64,000 nucleotides of DNA from Shewanella polaris (GCF_006385555.1 NZ_CP041036.1:4092001-4156000), one strand, 5' to 3'. Shown: positions 45,648 through 55,322, numbered from the stretch's first letter. Translations and numbers: made by a program. The notes: generated by a model from the letters alone, not told the origin.

Positions 45648-45674
45648 AAAAAGCCTAATCGGATGATTAGGCTT
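45648..45674 (-). terminator. Terminator of the DUF3012 lipoprotein gene
   Basis: AAGCCTAATC pairs with GATTAGGCTT, and a T-run follows on the minus strand. Confidence 0.85.
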
Positions 45675-45790
45675 AAAATTGAGTATCACCTAGCGAGTAG
45701 GCTTTATGTCGATAGTTATTTTGTTCTTCGTTGCAGTGGCCAACCTGTAATAGATGTGCAGCGATATTAACCATCACAGAGAAAATGATA

Positions 45791-45967
45791 TTATTTAAAT
45801 ACGCAGTATTTGGCGTAATCAGCTGCTTCATTGGCAGTCCAATCACCACTCTCTTTTTCTTTCATTTGCTTACACCAAGCATCGCTGCCCACTTCTGGTG
45901 CACATGCCGTTAAGCTAAGGGTTAACAATAACGCACTTGATGCGGCTAACAATTTTGATAATGACAT
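45791..45967 (-). CDS. Small DUF3012-type lipoprotein
   Basis: A 58-residue product begins MSLSKLLAASSALLLTLSLT and has the lipobox LTACA. The mature part has WCKQMKEKESGDWTANEAADY and a final Cys (AKYCVFK), the compact DUF3012 pattern. The two mature cysteines could form a disulfide. Function is unknown. It stands alone with its own terminator, between blaI and the STAS-like gene. Confidence 0.85.
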   Translation of the reverse strand: MSLSKLLAASSALLLTLSLTACAPEVGSDAWCKQMKEKESGDWTANEAADYAKYCVFK

Positions 45968-46128
45968 AAGCTATTTTCCTAAAATAATAAAATCAACATT
46001 AGAGTTAGTTGACCTTTCGAGATGAATTTTGCAGTAGTTAGTGACAATTTACTACAAAGTGGAGCTTATAATAGGTAGTTTTTTACCCAAATAAGCAATA
46101 ACGTAGTAAATAAGCCATTAAGTTGCTT

Positions 46129-46494
46129 CTAGCGATGAGAGCGTTTGGCAATCCAAGCTACCGCATCTTGTTTATGCTCTAATGAAAACCATGCAACTTC
46201 GCCTTGCATAAACGGCCCCATAAGCCTAACTGCATTGCCGACCCAATCGGGGCCGCCAACAAATACTAAAGCATCAAACTCGGGTAACTGTACTTCACCA
46301 CTGCCAGTGAGCGAACCAAACTCCCAGCCTTCCAATAACACATCGGCTTCAATATAAAGACACACTTGGTCCCAGTCTTTTCGGTAACTCTTAATGGCGG
46401 GTTGTAAATGAGTACGATAATCGTGTGCCGATAAACGGCCACTGACAAATAAACTAATGACACCTTTGGTAATATCAGGTATTTGACATAACAT
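46129..46494 (-). CDS. STAS-domain/SpoIIAA-like protein
   Basis: The 121-residue protein has the pattern of the SpoIIAA-like (DUF3478) family: a start GVISLFVSGRLSAHDYRTHLQPAI and middle YIEADVLLEGWEFGS, ending AWFSLEHKQDAVAWIA. It is probably a small cytoplasmic STAS fold. Function is unknown. Confidence 0.75.
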   Translation of the reverse strand: MLCQIPDITKGVISLFVSGRLSAHDYRTHLQPAIKSYRKDWDQVCLYIEADVLLEGWEFGSLTGSGEVQLPEFDALVFVGGPDWVGNAVRLMGPFMQGEVAWFSLEHKQDAVAWIAKRSHR

Positions 46495-46796
46495 AACGGC
46501 AACTCCAGCCTTGTGATCAGGCCATAGAATAGACTTTATACGGTGATGTTATCGTGTAAAGCAGCAATGGTCGTATGATAACAAAACTATTCTATTCATT
46601 TCATTAAATATCTAATATCTCAGATCCTAGTCAGACTTTTTATATCAAGCATCACGGATCTATCACGACAAAATGCCAACACAAGACAAGGCTGAAAAAT
46701 TTCTGAGACTACGGTAAAATAAATATTAGAAAGATAGAATAAATTCTCATGCTATAGAAAAATTAATAGCTAATTTAAGGGAACCACCACAACCAG
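46495..46796. other. Intergenic region between divergent STAS-like gene and arfB
   Basis: No ORF and no clear signal beyond expected promoters. Confidence 0.4.
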
Positions 46797-47213
46797 ATGA
46801 TACAAATTACCCAACGAGTCATATTGCAAGACAATGAAATTGAATGGCAGTTTGTTCGTTCAAGTGGTGCTGGTGGTCAAAATGTCAATAAAGTGTCGAC
46901 CGCAGCCCAACTCAGTTTTGATATTGCCTCATCGTCTTTGCCTGAGTTTTATCAACAAAAGCTATTAGCCAAAGCTGACCACCGTATTACTAAAAGTGGC
47001 AAAGTCATCATTAAATGTCAGCAATCTCGTAGCCAAGATTTTAATCGCCAAACCGCGTTAGAACAATTTATCGAGTTAGTAAAAAGTGTCGGTATTGTGC
47101 AAAAAACCCGTATACCTACTCGAGCAACAAAAGGCAGCCAAACGCGACGTATTGAAACAAAAAAACAACGTGGTGCCACCAAAGCCATGCGTCAAAATAA
47201 GTCAGACTATTAA
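46797..47213 (+). CDS. arfB: Alternative ribosome-rescue factor ArfB (peptidyl-tRNA hydrolase)
   Basis: The 138-residue protein has the release-factor motif SSGAGGQNVNKVSTA with the catalytic GGQ, and a basic C-terminal tail (RATKGSQTRRIETKKQRGATKAMR) that enters the empty mRNA channel. It rescues ribosomes stalled without a stop codon. Confidence 0.95.
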   Translation: MIQITQRVILQDNEIEWQFVRSSGAGGQNVNKVSTAAQLSFDIASSSLPEFYQQKLLAKADHRITKSGKVIIKCQQSRSQDFNRQTALEQFIELVKSVGIVQKTRIPTRATKGSQTRRIETKKQRGATKAMRQNKSDY

Positions 47214-47309
47214 TTTTCCTTGGTAGCTGAAGATTTTGAGGTTTACCAAACGGTTATCTTCAGTAAGAATGAAGGTGTTTAGTTTATTGCCCACCACACA
47301 GGAAGTATC

Positions 47310-47762
47310 ATGAGCAGCATAGCCAAAATTTTAATTATCAACGGCCCTAATCTTAATTTGCTTGGCCGCCGTGAGCCTGGGCATTATGGCCATCAAACCC
47401 TAGCCACCATAGTGAGCGATCTCACTGAAACGGCTAGTAAAGTTGGCGTAACCTTAGAACACATTCAGTCAAATGCTGAACACCAGCTTATTGATGCGAT
47501 TCATGCTACCGATGCACAGTTTATTATTATCAATCCTGCCGCGTTTACCCACACGAGTGTAGCCTTGCGTGATGCGATACTCGGCGTAGCTATTCCGTTT
47601 ATTGAAGTGCATTTATCTAACGTACATGCCCGTGAGCCATTTAGGCATCATTCGTATTTTTCTGATAAAGCCCAAGGTGTTATCAGTGGCCTCGGTGCGC
47701 AAGGGTATGACTTTGCGCTGCAAGCGGCAATTAAATACCTAAAAGAGAATGCTAAAGGATAA
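47310..47762 (+). CDS. aroQ: Type II 3-dehydroquinate dehydratase
   Basis: The 150-residue shikimate-pathway enzyme starts [21 protein letters not shown], with the flexible active-site loop and Tyr. [16 protein letters not shown] and [17 protein letters not shown] contain the catalytic His and substrate-binding residues. The fold forms a dodecamer in this family. It lies 97 bases downstream of arfB and just upstream of the DUF3859 gene. Confidence 0.95.
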   Translation: MSSIAKILIINGPNLNLLGRREPGHYGHQTLATIVSDLTETASKVGVTLEHIQSNAEHQLIDAIHATDAQFIIINPAAFTHTSVALRDAILGVAIPFIEVHLSNVHAREPFRHHSYFSDKAQGVISGLGAQGYDFALQAAIKYLKENAKG

Positions 47763-47765
47763 GAT

Positions 47766-48101
47766 TTGAGTAAGTTAAAAGCTGATGTAAGTATTATTTA
47801 CAGCGGCATATTCAGTCAATGGGACACTCAAAGTGATGACTTGCCGCGTTTGTTACAGGCAACCGTTCATGTGCCCGCGATTATCGACACCGAATTTGGC
47901 TTTATTACTCGGATCAAAAAAGCCAAAAACCAAGTACTCAGTTACTGTATTTATCATCCCGATATACCAGATGACAACGGCCATATCCGCCCACCATTTG
48001 ATGGCGAAGTTTATATCAAAGAAAATGATTGGCGCTTTTATCTGGGCGATTGTATTTGGGGACCAATATACCAATCCTTATTGAAGTATGGTCTATTTTA
48101 G
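47766..48101 (+). CDS. DUF3859-type protein, TTG start
   Basis: The 111-residue protein has IIYSGIFSQWDTQSDDLPRLLQ, TEFGFITRIKKAKNQVLSYCIYHPDIPDDNG and DWRFYLGDCIWGPIYQ, the DUF3859 pattern. TTG is the likely start: AAGGATAAGA lies right before it, and it begins 4 bases after the aroQ stop, so it is probably translated with aroQ. Function is unknown. It seems complete. Confidence 0.7.
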   Translation: MSKLKADVSIIYSGIFSQWDTQSDDLPRLLQATVHVPAIIDTEFGFITRIKKAKNQVLSYCIYHPDIPDDNGHIRPPFDGEVYIKENDWRFYLGDCIWGPIYQSLLKYGLF

Positions 48102-48559
48102 GCGTCGTCACAGTGCCAAGTACAATTCAAATGACTGATGGTGTAGTCATCTCCATCGAGGGCATTTGAGGCAGTAATTGGTATTGTGACACCGCCCCGA
48201 AGGGCGAATTTATTAGTGCGCTCTTCTTTGTTAGTCTTTCTTAACGTACGACTGCATGGATGCAGGAGGTAGAGCAACGCAGGAGCAGTTGCCGAGAACA
48301 ACTATGGCTTCAAAAGACTGCCGCGAATACCACGCTAATAATTTTCGCTAAAAGAACAAACTTCAATGCGGATTGGTATTTATAAAGTGGGTAATTGGCG
48401 CATGACACTAACATTAAATGGCAAAATTATTGCCGACAAAACCTTTAAAGTGCATCTACCAGATTAATTGCGCCCCTCTAATAGTCTCTGTAGCAACTTC
48501 ACTAAGCCAGAATGTTTGCTATAATCCGCGCCAATTGCCCCACCATTTAACGAGCATCC
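48102..48559. other. Degenerate region between DUF3859 gene and methyltransferase
   Basis: No intact gene. A possible 33-codon remnant lies at 48366-48467, and a GC-rich CGCCC/GGGCG hairpin near 48190. Confidence 0.4.
48366..48467 (+). pseudogene. Possible remnant of a DUF3859-like C-terminus
   Basis: An open 33-codon frame encodes GIYKVGNWRMTLTLNGKIIA and a final DKTFKVHLPD, resembling the closing beta-hairpin (W-x-L-NG-F-V) of longer DUF3859 proteins. It follows the intact gene by 265 bases with stops between. The similarity is from memory of the family, so weak. Confidence 0.3.
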
Positions 48560-49567
48560 ATGTCGATTCAAGCTGTTGTAACCGAAGCACTAGCCAAACG
48601 TGCGAGTTTTATTGAGCAAGCAAAACAAAATAACACCGATTGTTATCGGGTATTTCATGGCACTGTTGAAGGTGAGAATGGCCTAAATATCGACCGTTAC
48701 GGTGATGCATGGTTAATCCAAACCTTTCATCAAACATTAACGGCGCAACAACTTGAAGACATATCAAGCATACTTACCGCCCACGCAGACTACCATATCG
48801 TTTACAACGATCGCTCAGGCAGTCATTCTCGTGTGGTAAATAATGTCGAAAATGAAGCCCAAGACTACTCACAATCAGAACAAGTTATCCATGAAAATGG
48901 CATTGCCTTTACTTCCAAACTGCGTCATGAAGGTCAAGACCCACTGCTATTTTTAGACATGCGTATTGGCCGCGAATATGTTTGCGACAATAGCCAAGAC
49001 AAGACGGTATTAAACCTATTTTCATACACTTGTGGTATTGGTACTGCTGCAGCAATGGGCGGTGCTCGTAGAGTCATGAATGTCGACTTTTCATCATTTG
49101 CATTAGCTGCTGGGCAAAAAAATGCTGAGCTAAACAATGTCACCGATGTGTGTGAATTTGTGCAAAGTGATGCGTTTCCGGCATTACGTCAATTAGCGGG
49201 TTTACCCATTGGTGGTCGTCGTAATCAAAAACTGCCTAAATACCCTAAACTGCGCGCAACTCAATTCGATTTAGTGTTTTTAGATCCTCCACGTTTTGCT
49301 AAAAGTGCATTCGGGATTGTCGACTTAGTGAATGATTACCAAGGCTTGTTTAAACCAGCAGTATTAACAACAAAAGTTGGCGGTAAAATTGTCTGTTGTA
49401 ATAATGTCGCTAAAGTTGAGCGTCAAGCATGGTACGACAGTCTTGTACGCTGCGTAGAAAAACAAGGCCGTAAAGTGACCGCAACTCAATGGTTAGCTTG
49501 CCATCCAGACTTTCCCGCATTTGATGACAATCATCCATTAAAAATCGTGGTATTGACTATAGATTAA
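48560..49567 (+). CDS. RlmI-like class I SAM-dependent methyltransferase
   Basis: The 335-residue protein has the SAM motif KTVLNLFSYTCGIGTAAAMGGA near residue 147 and the catalytic-type DLVFLDPPRFAKSAFG near residue 234. The start VFHGTVEGENGLNIDRYG resembles the RlmI family, though a full PUA domain is absent. RNA methylation is likely; the target is not known. Confidence 0.8.
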   Translation: MSIQAVVTEALAKRASFIEQAKQNNTDCYRVFHGTVEGENGLNIDRYGDAWLIQTFHQTLTAQQLEDISSILTAHADYHIVYNDRSGSHSRVVNNVENEAQDYSQSEQVIHENGIAFTSKLRHEGQDPLLFLDMRIGREYVCDNSQDKTVLNLFSYTCGIGTAAAMGGARRVMNVDFSSFALAAGQKNAELNNVTDVCEFVQSDAFPALRQLAGLPIGGRRNQKLPKYPKLRATQFDLVFLDPPRFAKSAFGIVDLVNDYQGLFKPAVLTTKVGGKIVCCNNVAKVERQAWYDSLVRCVEKQGRKVTATQWLACHPDFPAFDDNHPLKIVVLTID

Positions 49568-49594
49568 CGTTAATGATTTGATTATGTGTATAAA

Positions 49595-49625
49595 CAATTC
49601 AGCCACCTTTACGGTGGCTGAATTG
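49595..49625. terminator. Bidirectional hairpin between methyltransferase and phoD
   Basis: CAATTCAGCCACC pairs perfectly with GGTGGCTGAATTG. There is no long T-run. Confidence 0.65.
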
Positions 49626-49649
49626 TATCGGCGAATTCACATCAACGCA

Positions 49650-51413
49650 TTAAGACACCGACGTGACTTTTGGGCTACCTGCGGTACTCGTAGCGCTGTA
49701 ACCACGGGCATCTAACTGAGTAAAAGTCTTATCTAAAATAGTGTCGACATATTGCCAATCACTGCGCACTTCATCTTGAGTAAATGTCAGTAATAAATAA
49801 CCACGATCTTTTAAATTTGCGTATTTAAGATCGCTAATTAAACTCACTATCGCCGCTTCTGTTGCTGGCATTTCATCATCAGCTAAGCCTAAGTAATACT
49901 CAAGCCCAGGTGATGACACAGAGCTAGTGGCAAACTCGACACCAACCACATCACCATCGATGTCGGTTAAATCACTTGCCCAAGCGTTATGGGTGTCACC
50001 AGCAATAACGACTAAATTCTGATTTAGCGATTTTGCCGTTGCATAAATCACTTCACGCTCATAGGCATAGCCGTCCCACGCATCTAGATTGTATGGAATT
50101 GAAGGCAATTGTAATAGCGCTATCACCTCTGGGGTTAACTTGTCTTGATTCGCTTGCAAGTACGTAAGCTCTTCAACCGTTAATGTTGAGTCACCCGCTT
50201 GTGCACGAGCCGCTAGTTGAGCTAACCCGGCAAGCTCAGCAAATTGTGGAATACTCATTTGTTGAGTAGCAATAGCCGCAGGCATTAACATTTTACCCAT
50301 CAAAACTTGCTGACCTAGCACTTGCCATTTAGCTGTAGACTGCAATAACGTTTGCTGTAACCACAGTAACTGAGTCTGCCCAAGTAATGTACGGTTGGTA
50401 TCGGTCACATCAGCTGCAAATGTCGAGCTGTCAAATGATCCTGTAGCAGAGTCAATATAATTTCCGTACTCTAGCTGTTTATCGCGAGCCAATACTCGAG
50501 TATCGAGCATGTGCAAATCAACCAAGTTACCGTAATTAAAACTTCTGTAAATTTCTTCATGGTTACCTTCACTCCAAGGGCGTATTGGCAGCCATTCAAA
50601 GTAAGCTTGTAGTGCAGCTTGTTTGCGCTCATCAAAATCGCCTTCGCCGTCATTATGATTTTCGGCACCGTCTTTCCAAGTATCGTTTGCTACTTCGTGG
50701 TCATCCCATACGGTAATAAACGGCACTTTAGCATGCAGTTTTTGTAAGCTTGAATCGCTACGATATTGGCTGTAACGAGTACGATAATCTTCAAGTAAAA
50801 ACAACTCGCCTTCTGGTAACACTTCACGATCTAACTCAACGGCATGCTCGCTGGCATATTCACCACGAGCATACTCATATAAATAGTCACCTAAATGCAC
50901 CACAGCATCTAAATCATCTTGCTGCGCAGCCATTTCATACACATTAAAATAGCCTGCTGGGAAATTAGCACATGACATTACCGCTAACTTTACCGAATCA
51001 ACACTGCCCTCAGGTAATGTACGAGTCTGGCCCATTTCCGATACTGTGTCACCAGCTTTAAAGCGATAGTAATATCGTTGACCAGCTTCAAGTCCTACCG
51101 CGTCAACTTTAACGGTATAGTCTCGGCTTTGGTTCGTAACAGTTTCGCCATTAGTCACTAACTGACTAAAATCACTGTCGGTGGCAACTTCCCATGACAC
51201 GGTAATATCACCCTCTACATCGGGTGTCACTCGGGTCCATAAAATGACTGCATCAGTTGCAGGATCACCACTGGCGACACCTTGTAAAAATTGGCCTGAT
51301 ACTAAATCGTCATCATCACTACTGCAGCCCATTAATCCATACGACACGACTACAGCACCTACACCTTTGGCTGATATTGCAAGAAAATCACGACGAGTCA
51401 CAAACCGTTTCAT
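49650..51413 (-). CDS. phoD: PhoD-family alkaline phosphatase/phosphodiesterase
   Basis: The 587-residue protein starts with a Tat motif TRRDFL and a hydrophobic stretch ending at a Cys in LMGCSS, so it is exported folded, perhaps as a lipoprotein. Metal-site segments MSCANFPAGYF, HLGDYLYEY, TVWDDHEVAND and VIAGDTHNAW are intact. It hydrolyses phosphomono- or diesters and is induced by phosphate starvation in known cases. A strong Pho box lies 90 bases upstream. Confidence 0.92.
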   Translation of the reverse strand: MKRFVTRRDFLAISAKGVGAVVVSYGLMGCSSDDDDLVSGQFLQGVASGDPATDAVILWTRVTPDVEGDITVSWEVATDSDFSQLVTNGETVTNQSRDYTVKVDAVGLEAGQRYYYRFKAGDTVSEMGQTRTLPEGSVDSVKLAVMSCANFPAGYFNVYEMAAQQDDLDAVVHLGDYLYEYARGEYASEHAVELDREVLPEGELFLLEDYRTRYSQYRSDSSLQKLHAKVPFITVWDDHEVANDTWKDGAENHNDGEGDFDERKQAALQAYFEWLPIRPWSEGNHEEIYRSFNYGNLVDLHMLDTRVLARDKQLEYGNYIDSATGSFDSSTFAADVTDTNRTLLGQTQLLWLQQTLLQSTAKWQVLGQQVLMGKMLMPAAIATQQMSIPQFAELAGLAQLAARAQAGDSTLTVEELTYLQANQDKLTPEVIALLQLPSIPYNLDAWDGYAYEREVIYATAKSLNQNLVVIAGDTHNAWASDLTDIDGDVVGVEFATSSVSSPGLEYYLGLADDEMPATEAAIVSLISDLKYANLKDRGYLLLTFTQDEVRSDWQYVDTILDKTFTQLDARGYSATSTAGSPKVTSVS

Positions 51414-51502
51414 AGCCTATCCTTTTTATCATTAATTGTTTATATGGCTGTGCTTAGCAAAGCCTAAGAGGTCTAATGAGACGCTATTGTGAGAGCTAAT
51501 GA

Positions 51503-51531
51503 TGACATAAAGGTGACAGAAGAATGACAAG
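51503..51531 (-). promoter_or_regulatory. Three-unit Pho box upstream of phoD
   Basis: Three TGACA elements begin at 51503, 51514 and 51525, exactly 11 bases apart. They read TGTCA on the minus strand and match the PhoB direct-repeat consensus CTGTCAT-N4-CTGTCAY. Confidence 0.9.
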
Positions 51532-51607
51532 CTAATCAAAATGATATTGAGCTACGGATAAAGGTTCAACACCGTCAGGTGACTGTAAATACAAATTCAC
51601 ACAAATT

Positions 51608-51681
51608 AAATTGCACACAATTTAGTTGCCATAATAAGAATCTAGCGTTATAGTAAACACAATTAGATTGCGCACAACTTA
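51608..51681. promoter_or_regulatory. Candidate OhrR operators upstream of ohr
   Basis: AAATTGCACACAATTT (51608-51623) and a related AGATTGCGCACAACTT (51665-51680), 57 bases apart, share ATTGC-CACAA. They lie 100-173 bases before the ohr start and would suit a MarR-type regulator such as OhrR. Confidence 0.55.
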
Positions 51682-51780
51682 AATTGATTGATGATGAAGT
51701 CTACTGCATCTAGATATAAGCCATAGCAATCGACTGAATTGATACAACCAACATCTTTAACATACTTTATGAGGTCTATT

Positions 51781-52203
51781 ATGAAAGCGTTATACACCAC
51801 TTCAGCTACAGCACTAGCAGGTCGTAATGGCCAAGTTTCTACTGAAGACAAAAAAGTCGACTTACAATTAAGTTACCCAAAAGAAATGGGTGGCAGCGGT
51901 GAGTTTACTAATCCAGAACAGTTATTTGCTGCAGGGTATGCTGCGTGTTTTTCTAACGCAATTCTACATGTAGCAAGTCAAACTAAGATGGCTATCAAAT
52001 CGGCTCCAACTACAGCGACTGTAGGTATCGGCGCTAATGATAATGGTGGTTTTGCACTCACAGTTGCACTAGCTGTCGAACTTGAACTCGACCAAGCAGA
52101 AGCTGAAAAACTGGTTAAAACAGCTCATCAAGTTTGCCCATACTCAAATGCAGTGCGTGGCAACATCGATGTTAAACTGACTGTAAATGGCCAAGCTATT
52201 TAA
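51781..52203 (+). CDS. ohr: Organic hydroperoxide resistance protein (Ohr, OsmC fold)
   Basis: The 140-residue cytoplasmic thiol peroxidase detoxifies organic hydroperoxides. Both catalytic cysteines are visible: AAGYAACFSNAI (first Cys) and VCPYSNAVRGN (second Cys). The length and KALYTTSATALAGRNG start match Ohr, not OsmC. The frame extends to 51739, but GAGG lies before ATG 51781. It is regulated probably by OhrR through the upstream palindromes. Confidence 0.93.
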   Translation: MKALYTTSATALAGRNGQVSTEDKKVDLQLSYPKEMGGSGEFTNPEQLFAAGYAACFSNAILHVASQTKMAIKSAPTTATVGIGANDNGGFALTVALAVELELDQAEAEKLVKTAHQVCPYSNAVRGNIDVKLTVNGQAI

Positions 52204-52235
52204 GTTTTTTGAGTTAATTCTGCTGATGTAAACAT

Positions 52236-52266
52236 AAAAAAACCAAGACATCAGTCTTGGTTTTTT
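52236..52266. terminator. Bidirectional terminator of ohr and the LLM gene
   Basis: AAAAAACCAAGAC pairs with GTCTTGGTTTTTT. Confidence 0.9.
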
Positions 52267-52328
52267 ATGTTTTGAGTAACTAGCAACTTAGCACTTACTC
52301 AATAAACTAGCTGACTTTGGCTTCGTTA

Positions 52329-53336
52329 TTACTTCACGCTCATTAAAATATCCAAGGCGCGTAAACGATGCTCGTTGTCATACAAGTCATTAGTAAACAT
52401 CAATTCGTCTACTCCAAGCTCCTCAACAAACATCTCTAATCGATGCTTAATGGTTGTTGGGCCGCCACAAATAGACAAACTTAAAAAGCTATCAACATAG
52501 TTCTTTTCTTGCTCGCTCCACAAACCATTCATGCTAGCGATTGGCGGTTTAAGCCACATTTCTTGACCACGAATTAACGCTAAAATACGCTGTTTAGAGG
52601 TAGTACTAAGATGCTCAGCTTCTTCATCTGTTGGTGCAGCAACTAAAGGTAAGCCGACCATGACATAAGGTTTAGCTAACACTGCAGAAGGGGTAAATTC
52701 ACGACGATAAAGTGCGATAGCTTCTGACAGAAAACGCGGTGCAAAATGGCCTGCAAACACATATGGCAAGCCACGTTCTGCTGCTAACTGTGCACTGAAC
52801 AAGCTAGAACCTAATAACCAAATTGGCACATTAGTATCTTCGCCAGGGATCGCTCGCACCGCTTTATAGTTAGTATCTTGGCGCTGTTCACGTGGGCCAA
52901 GTAACGATTGCAACTCGCTTACCTCATCAGGAAAATGTTCCGCCCGTTTATTATCACGGTTGAGTGCTAAGCTGGTCACCGGATCGCTCCCCGGAGCACG
53001 GCCTAAACCTAAATCAATTCGATTAGGATACAAGCAGGCTAACGTGCCAAATTGCTCTGCCACCACTAGCGGTGGATGATTGGGTAACATAATTCCCCCA
53101 GCACCAACACGCATTCGCGCTGTGCCACCAGCAATGTAACCAATTAAAATGGATGTAGCAGAACAAATAATGCCCGGCATATTGTGGTGTTCGGCTAACC
53201 AAAAACGATTTACTCCAAGGCTTTCGGCATGTTGAGCATAACGTAAACTGTCTTGTAGGGTTTCTGATACGGTTGAATCTTCACGCATCGGCGCGAGTTC
53301 GAGTAATGAAAAAGGAATATCTGCCAGTATTGACAT
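52329..53336 (-). CDS. Luciferase-like (LLM) flavin-dependent oxidoreductase
   Basis: The 335-residue protein has FSLLELAPMREDSTVSETL, RFWLAEHHNMPGI, IRVGAGGIMLPNH-type segment (RMRVGAGGIMLPNHPP) and DLGLGRAPGSDP, typical of the single-component LLM family near YhbW-type proteins. Flavin and substrate are unknown. AAGGAG stands before two ATGs; the second (53336) has better spacing. Confidence 0.9.
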   Translation of the reverse strand: MSILADIPFSLLELAPMREDSTVSETLQDSLRYAQHAESLGVNRFWLAEHHNMPGIICSATSILIGYIAGGTARMRVGAGGIMLPNHPPLVVAEQFGTLACLYPNRIDLGLGRAPGSDPVTSLALNRDNKRAEHFPDEVSELQSLLGPREQRQDTNYKAVRAIPGEDTNVPIWLLGSSLFSAQLAAERGLPYVFAGHFAPRFLSEAIALYRREFTPSAVLAKPYVMVGLPLVAAPTDEEAEHLSTTSKQRILALIRGQEMWLKPPIASMNGLWSEQEKNYVDSFLSLSICGGPTTIKHRLEMFVEELGVDELMFTNDLYDNEHRLRALDILMSVK

Positions 53337-53370
53337 CATGGCTCCTTATTTAAGGTATGAATAGGTTGTA

Positions 53371-53895
53371 CTAAAAGGCTTGTAGCATCTCGGGAGAAAA
53401 CTCATCCACATCAATCGTAAACCCTGCTGCATCGATGCGCTGTTGCAGTTTATCTAACTCATTATTTACGTTCGACATGGTTAAGGTGTTGTTATCTAAG
53501 TCATATACTAACGCCAAGCTTTGATAATAAAAACTCAATATCACTAACGCATCGCGATCATTATTTTTGGCGGCTTGTTGAATCGCTTTTAGTTTGCGGT
53601 AGATTTTGTTCTGCAATTGCTTGAGTTGCCATACATAATACACTTCGTAAAACTTGGGTTTGTGACGAAAGTTGCGCACCAATAAACTACACACCATTAC
53701 GGCTAAAATAACCCCACCAAAATTCAAATGAAAATTACCCGTCGATTCAGCGCCCGCTATCGGTTTTACGCCCAAAAAATAAATCATCAATTGGCCAAAC
53801 ACTAGTGACAAAATAATCAATATAGCGACCAAGCCTATCTGCATCTGGTTATTATTCGAACGGTATCGGGTTTTATCTATTTTAACTAACTTCAT
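53371..53895 (-). CDS. DUF3087-type membrane protein
   Basis: The 174-residue protein starts MKLVKIDKTRYRSNNNQMQIGLVAILI and has two membrane helices followed by a soluble region rich in basic residues (YYVWQLKQLQNKIYRKLKAIQ). It matches DUF3087 of marine gammaproteobacteria. Function is unknown. The frame could start at 53922, but the M at 53895 begins the family-like N-terminus. Confidence 0.75.
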   Translation of the reverse strand: MKLVKIDKTRYRSNNNQMQIGLVAILIILSLVFGQLMIYFLGVKPIAGAESTGNFHLNFGGVILAVMVCSLLVRNFRHKPKFYEVYYVWQLKQLQNKIYRKLKAIQQAAKNNDRDALVILSFYYQSLALVYDLDNNTLTMSNVNNELDKLQQRIDAAGFTIDVDEFSPEMLQAF

Positions 53896-54070
53896 CACGC
53901 AGCTCATATCGCTTATTTGCATATAGTTTAACGCGTCATAGCGATTTATAGAATGAAATATTAACGCTTATTAAGTGTGATTAAGTCTACTGGGGGTAAG
54001 TTAGCTGATAATAAGGAGCGATGAAGATCGCTCCCCAAACATTCATACTTCAAAAAAATAGATGCCTCTA

Positions 54071-54838
54071 TTAATTACGGCCAGCCATCACGCCACCATC
54101 AACATCCCATATTGCACCCGTCACCCAAGATGCTTTATCTGATAATAAAAACACTATGCTGTTTGCCACATCGGTAGCATTTCCAATTCGTCCGATAGGA
54201 TGAAATTCATTGAAGCTTTCAAGTACGCTAGCCATATCTTGAGGTTCAATAAAGGCTTGATAAATTGGCGTACTGACCACGGCTGGCGATACTGCATTGA
54301 CACGAATATTATGTGCAGCCAATTCCATTGCCATGTGTTGTGTCAGTGCATGCAAACCGGCCTTAGCCATAGAATACGCACTTGATGGCGTAGCTTTAAT
54401 GGCTTGTTTAGCCCACATAGAACCAATATTCACAATACTGCCACCTTGATGTTTAACCATGTTTCTGGCAACAGCTTGAGAAATAACAAAAATAGCTTTG
54501 TTAAGCTCCATGTAAATATCGTAATCACTCACTTGATGGTCTAAAAATGGCTTGGGACTAAAGTACCCAGCAGCATTAACTAAATACGTAATCTTGTTAT
54601 CGGTTGAGTCGATCATATTGATCAAACGCGCAAGATCTTGGCTGTCGTATAAGTTAGTTTGAAATCCACTTACACGGCCTAGTGCTGACAGTTGTATCAC
54701 AGCTTCGTTGAGCTTATCCGCTTTATTACCAACAATAATGGTATCAATACCTTGAGCAACTAATTGCTTGGCAGTTTCAAAACCAATACCACTTGTACCG
54801 CCAATAATAAGCGCTGTTTCTTGAGTTAACTTCGTCAT
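54071..54838 (-). CDS. Short-chain dehydrogenase/reductase (SDR)
   Basis: The 255-residue protein has the nucleotide-binding [25 protein letters not shown], and catalytic [22 protein letters not shown] (Ser and Y-X3-K). The end GAIWDVDGG is typical. The substrate is unknown. It is divergent from the HxlR regulator 105 bases away, which probably controls it. Confidence 0.92.
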   Translation of the reverse strand: MTKLTQETALIIGGTSGIGFETAKQLVAQGIDTIIVGNKADKLNEAVIQLSALGRVSGFQTNLYDSQDLARLINMIDSTDNKITYLVNAAGYFSPKPFLDHQVSDYDIYMELNKAIFVISQAVARNMVKHQGGSIVNIGSMWAKQAIKATPSSAYSMAKAGLHALTQHMAMELAAHNIRVNAVSPAVVSTPIYQAFIEPQDMASVLESFNEFHPIGRIGNATDVANSIVFLLSDKASWVTGAIWDVDGGVMAGRN

Positions 54839-54943
54839 TTGTTCACACCTAATATAAGAGTAAGTGTGGTAAGCTTATTGGCAAACTATCCGATTGAATA
54901 GTAAGTACAAATCGGTTGCATAGGTACTTTTAGGTACATATTA

Positions 54944-55279
54944 ATGAATACAAACGAAAAATTATTTGCGCGAAAATCGGCCCCAGAAAAAAGTGCCCGC
55001 ATGGTCGAAACCATTTACGGCTGTAAATGGTCCTTAACTGTGTATCAGCTATTGGCGAACAAGATTAATCGTCCTGGTGAAATGGTCAAATCCGTTGAAG
55101 GTCTCAGCACCAAAGTGTTGAATCAATGCTTGAAGAAAAATATTGAATTCGGCATTTTACATAAAATCAACTATCCCGAGATCCCCCCTAGAGTGGAATA
55201 CGAGGTAACTGAATTTGGGCAAAAGTTTATGCGTATTTTAGATGATATTGAAAAGCTGCAAGACGAAATTGATGCTTAG
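54944..55279 (+). CDS. HxlR-family transcriptional regulator
   Basis: The 111-residue winged-helix protein has GCKWSLTVYQLLANKINRPGEMVKSVEGLSTKVLNQCLKKNIEFGILHK, then a wing with YEVTEFGQKFM. Such regulators often sense reactive electrophiles or flavin substrates. It is encoded divergently from the SDR gene. Confidence 0.9.
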   Translation: MNTNEKLFARKSAPEKSARMVETIYGCKWSLTVYQLLANKINRPGEMVKSVEGLSTKVLNQCLKKNIEFGILHKINYPEIPPRVEYEVTEFGQKFMRILDDIEKLQDEIDA

Positions 55280-55322
55280 CCCGCAGCTAATTATTATTCC
55301 ACTAGTCCCACGTTCACTTGAA

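Noticed and set aside
48098..48301. 67-codon minus-strand ORF after the DUF3859 gene
   Set aside because: No ribosome binding site, no family pattern, and it lies in a degenerate region.
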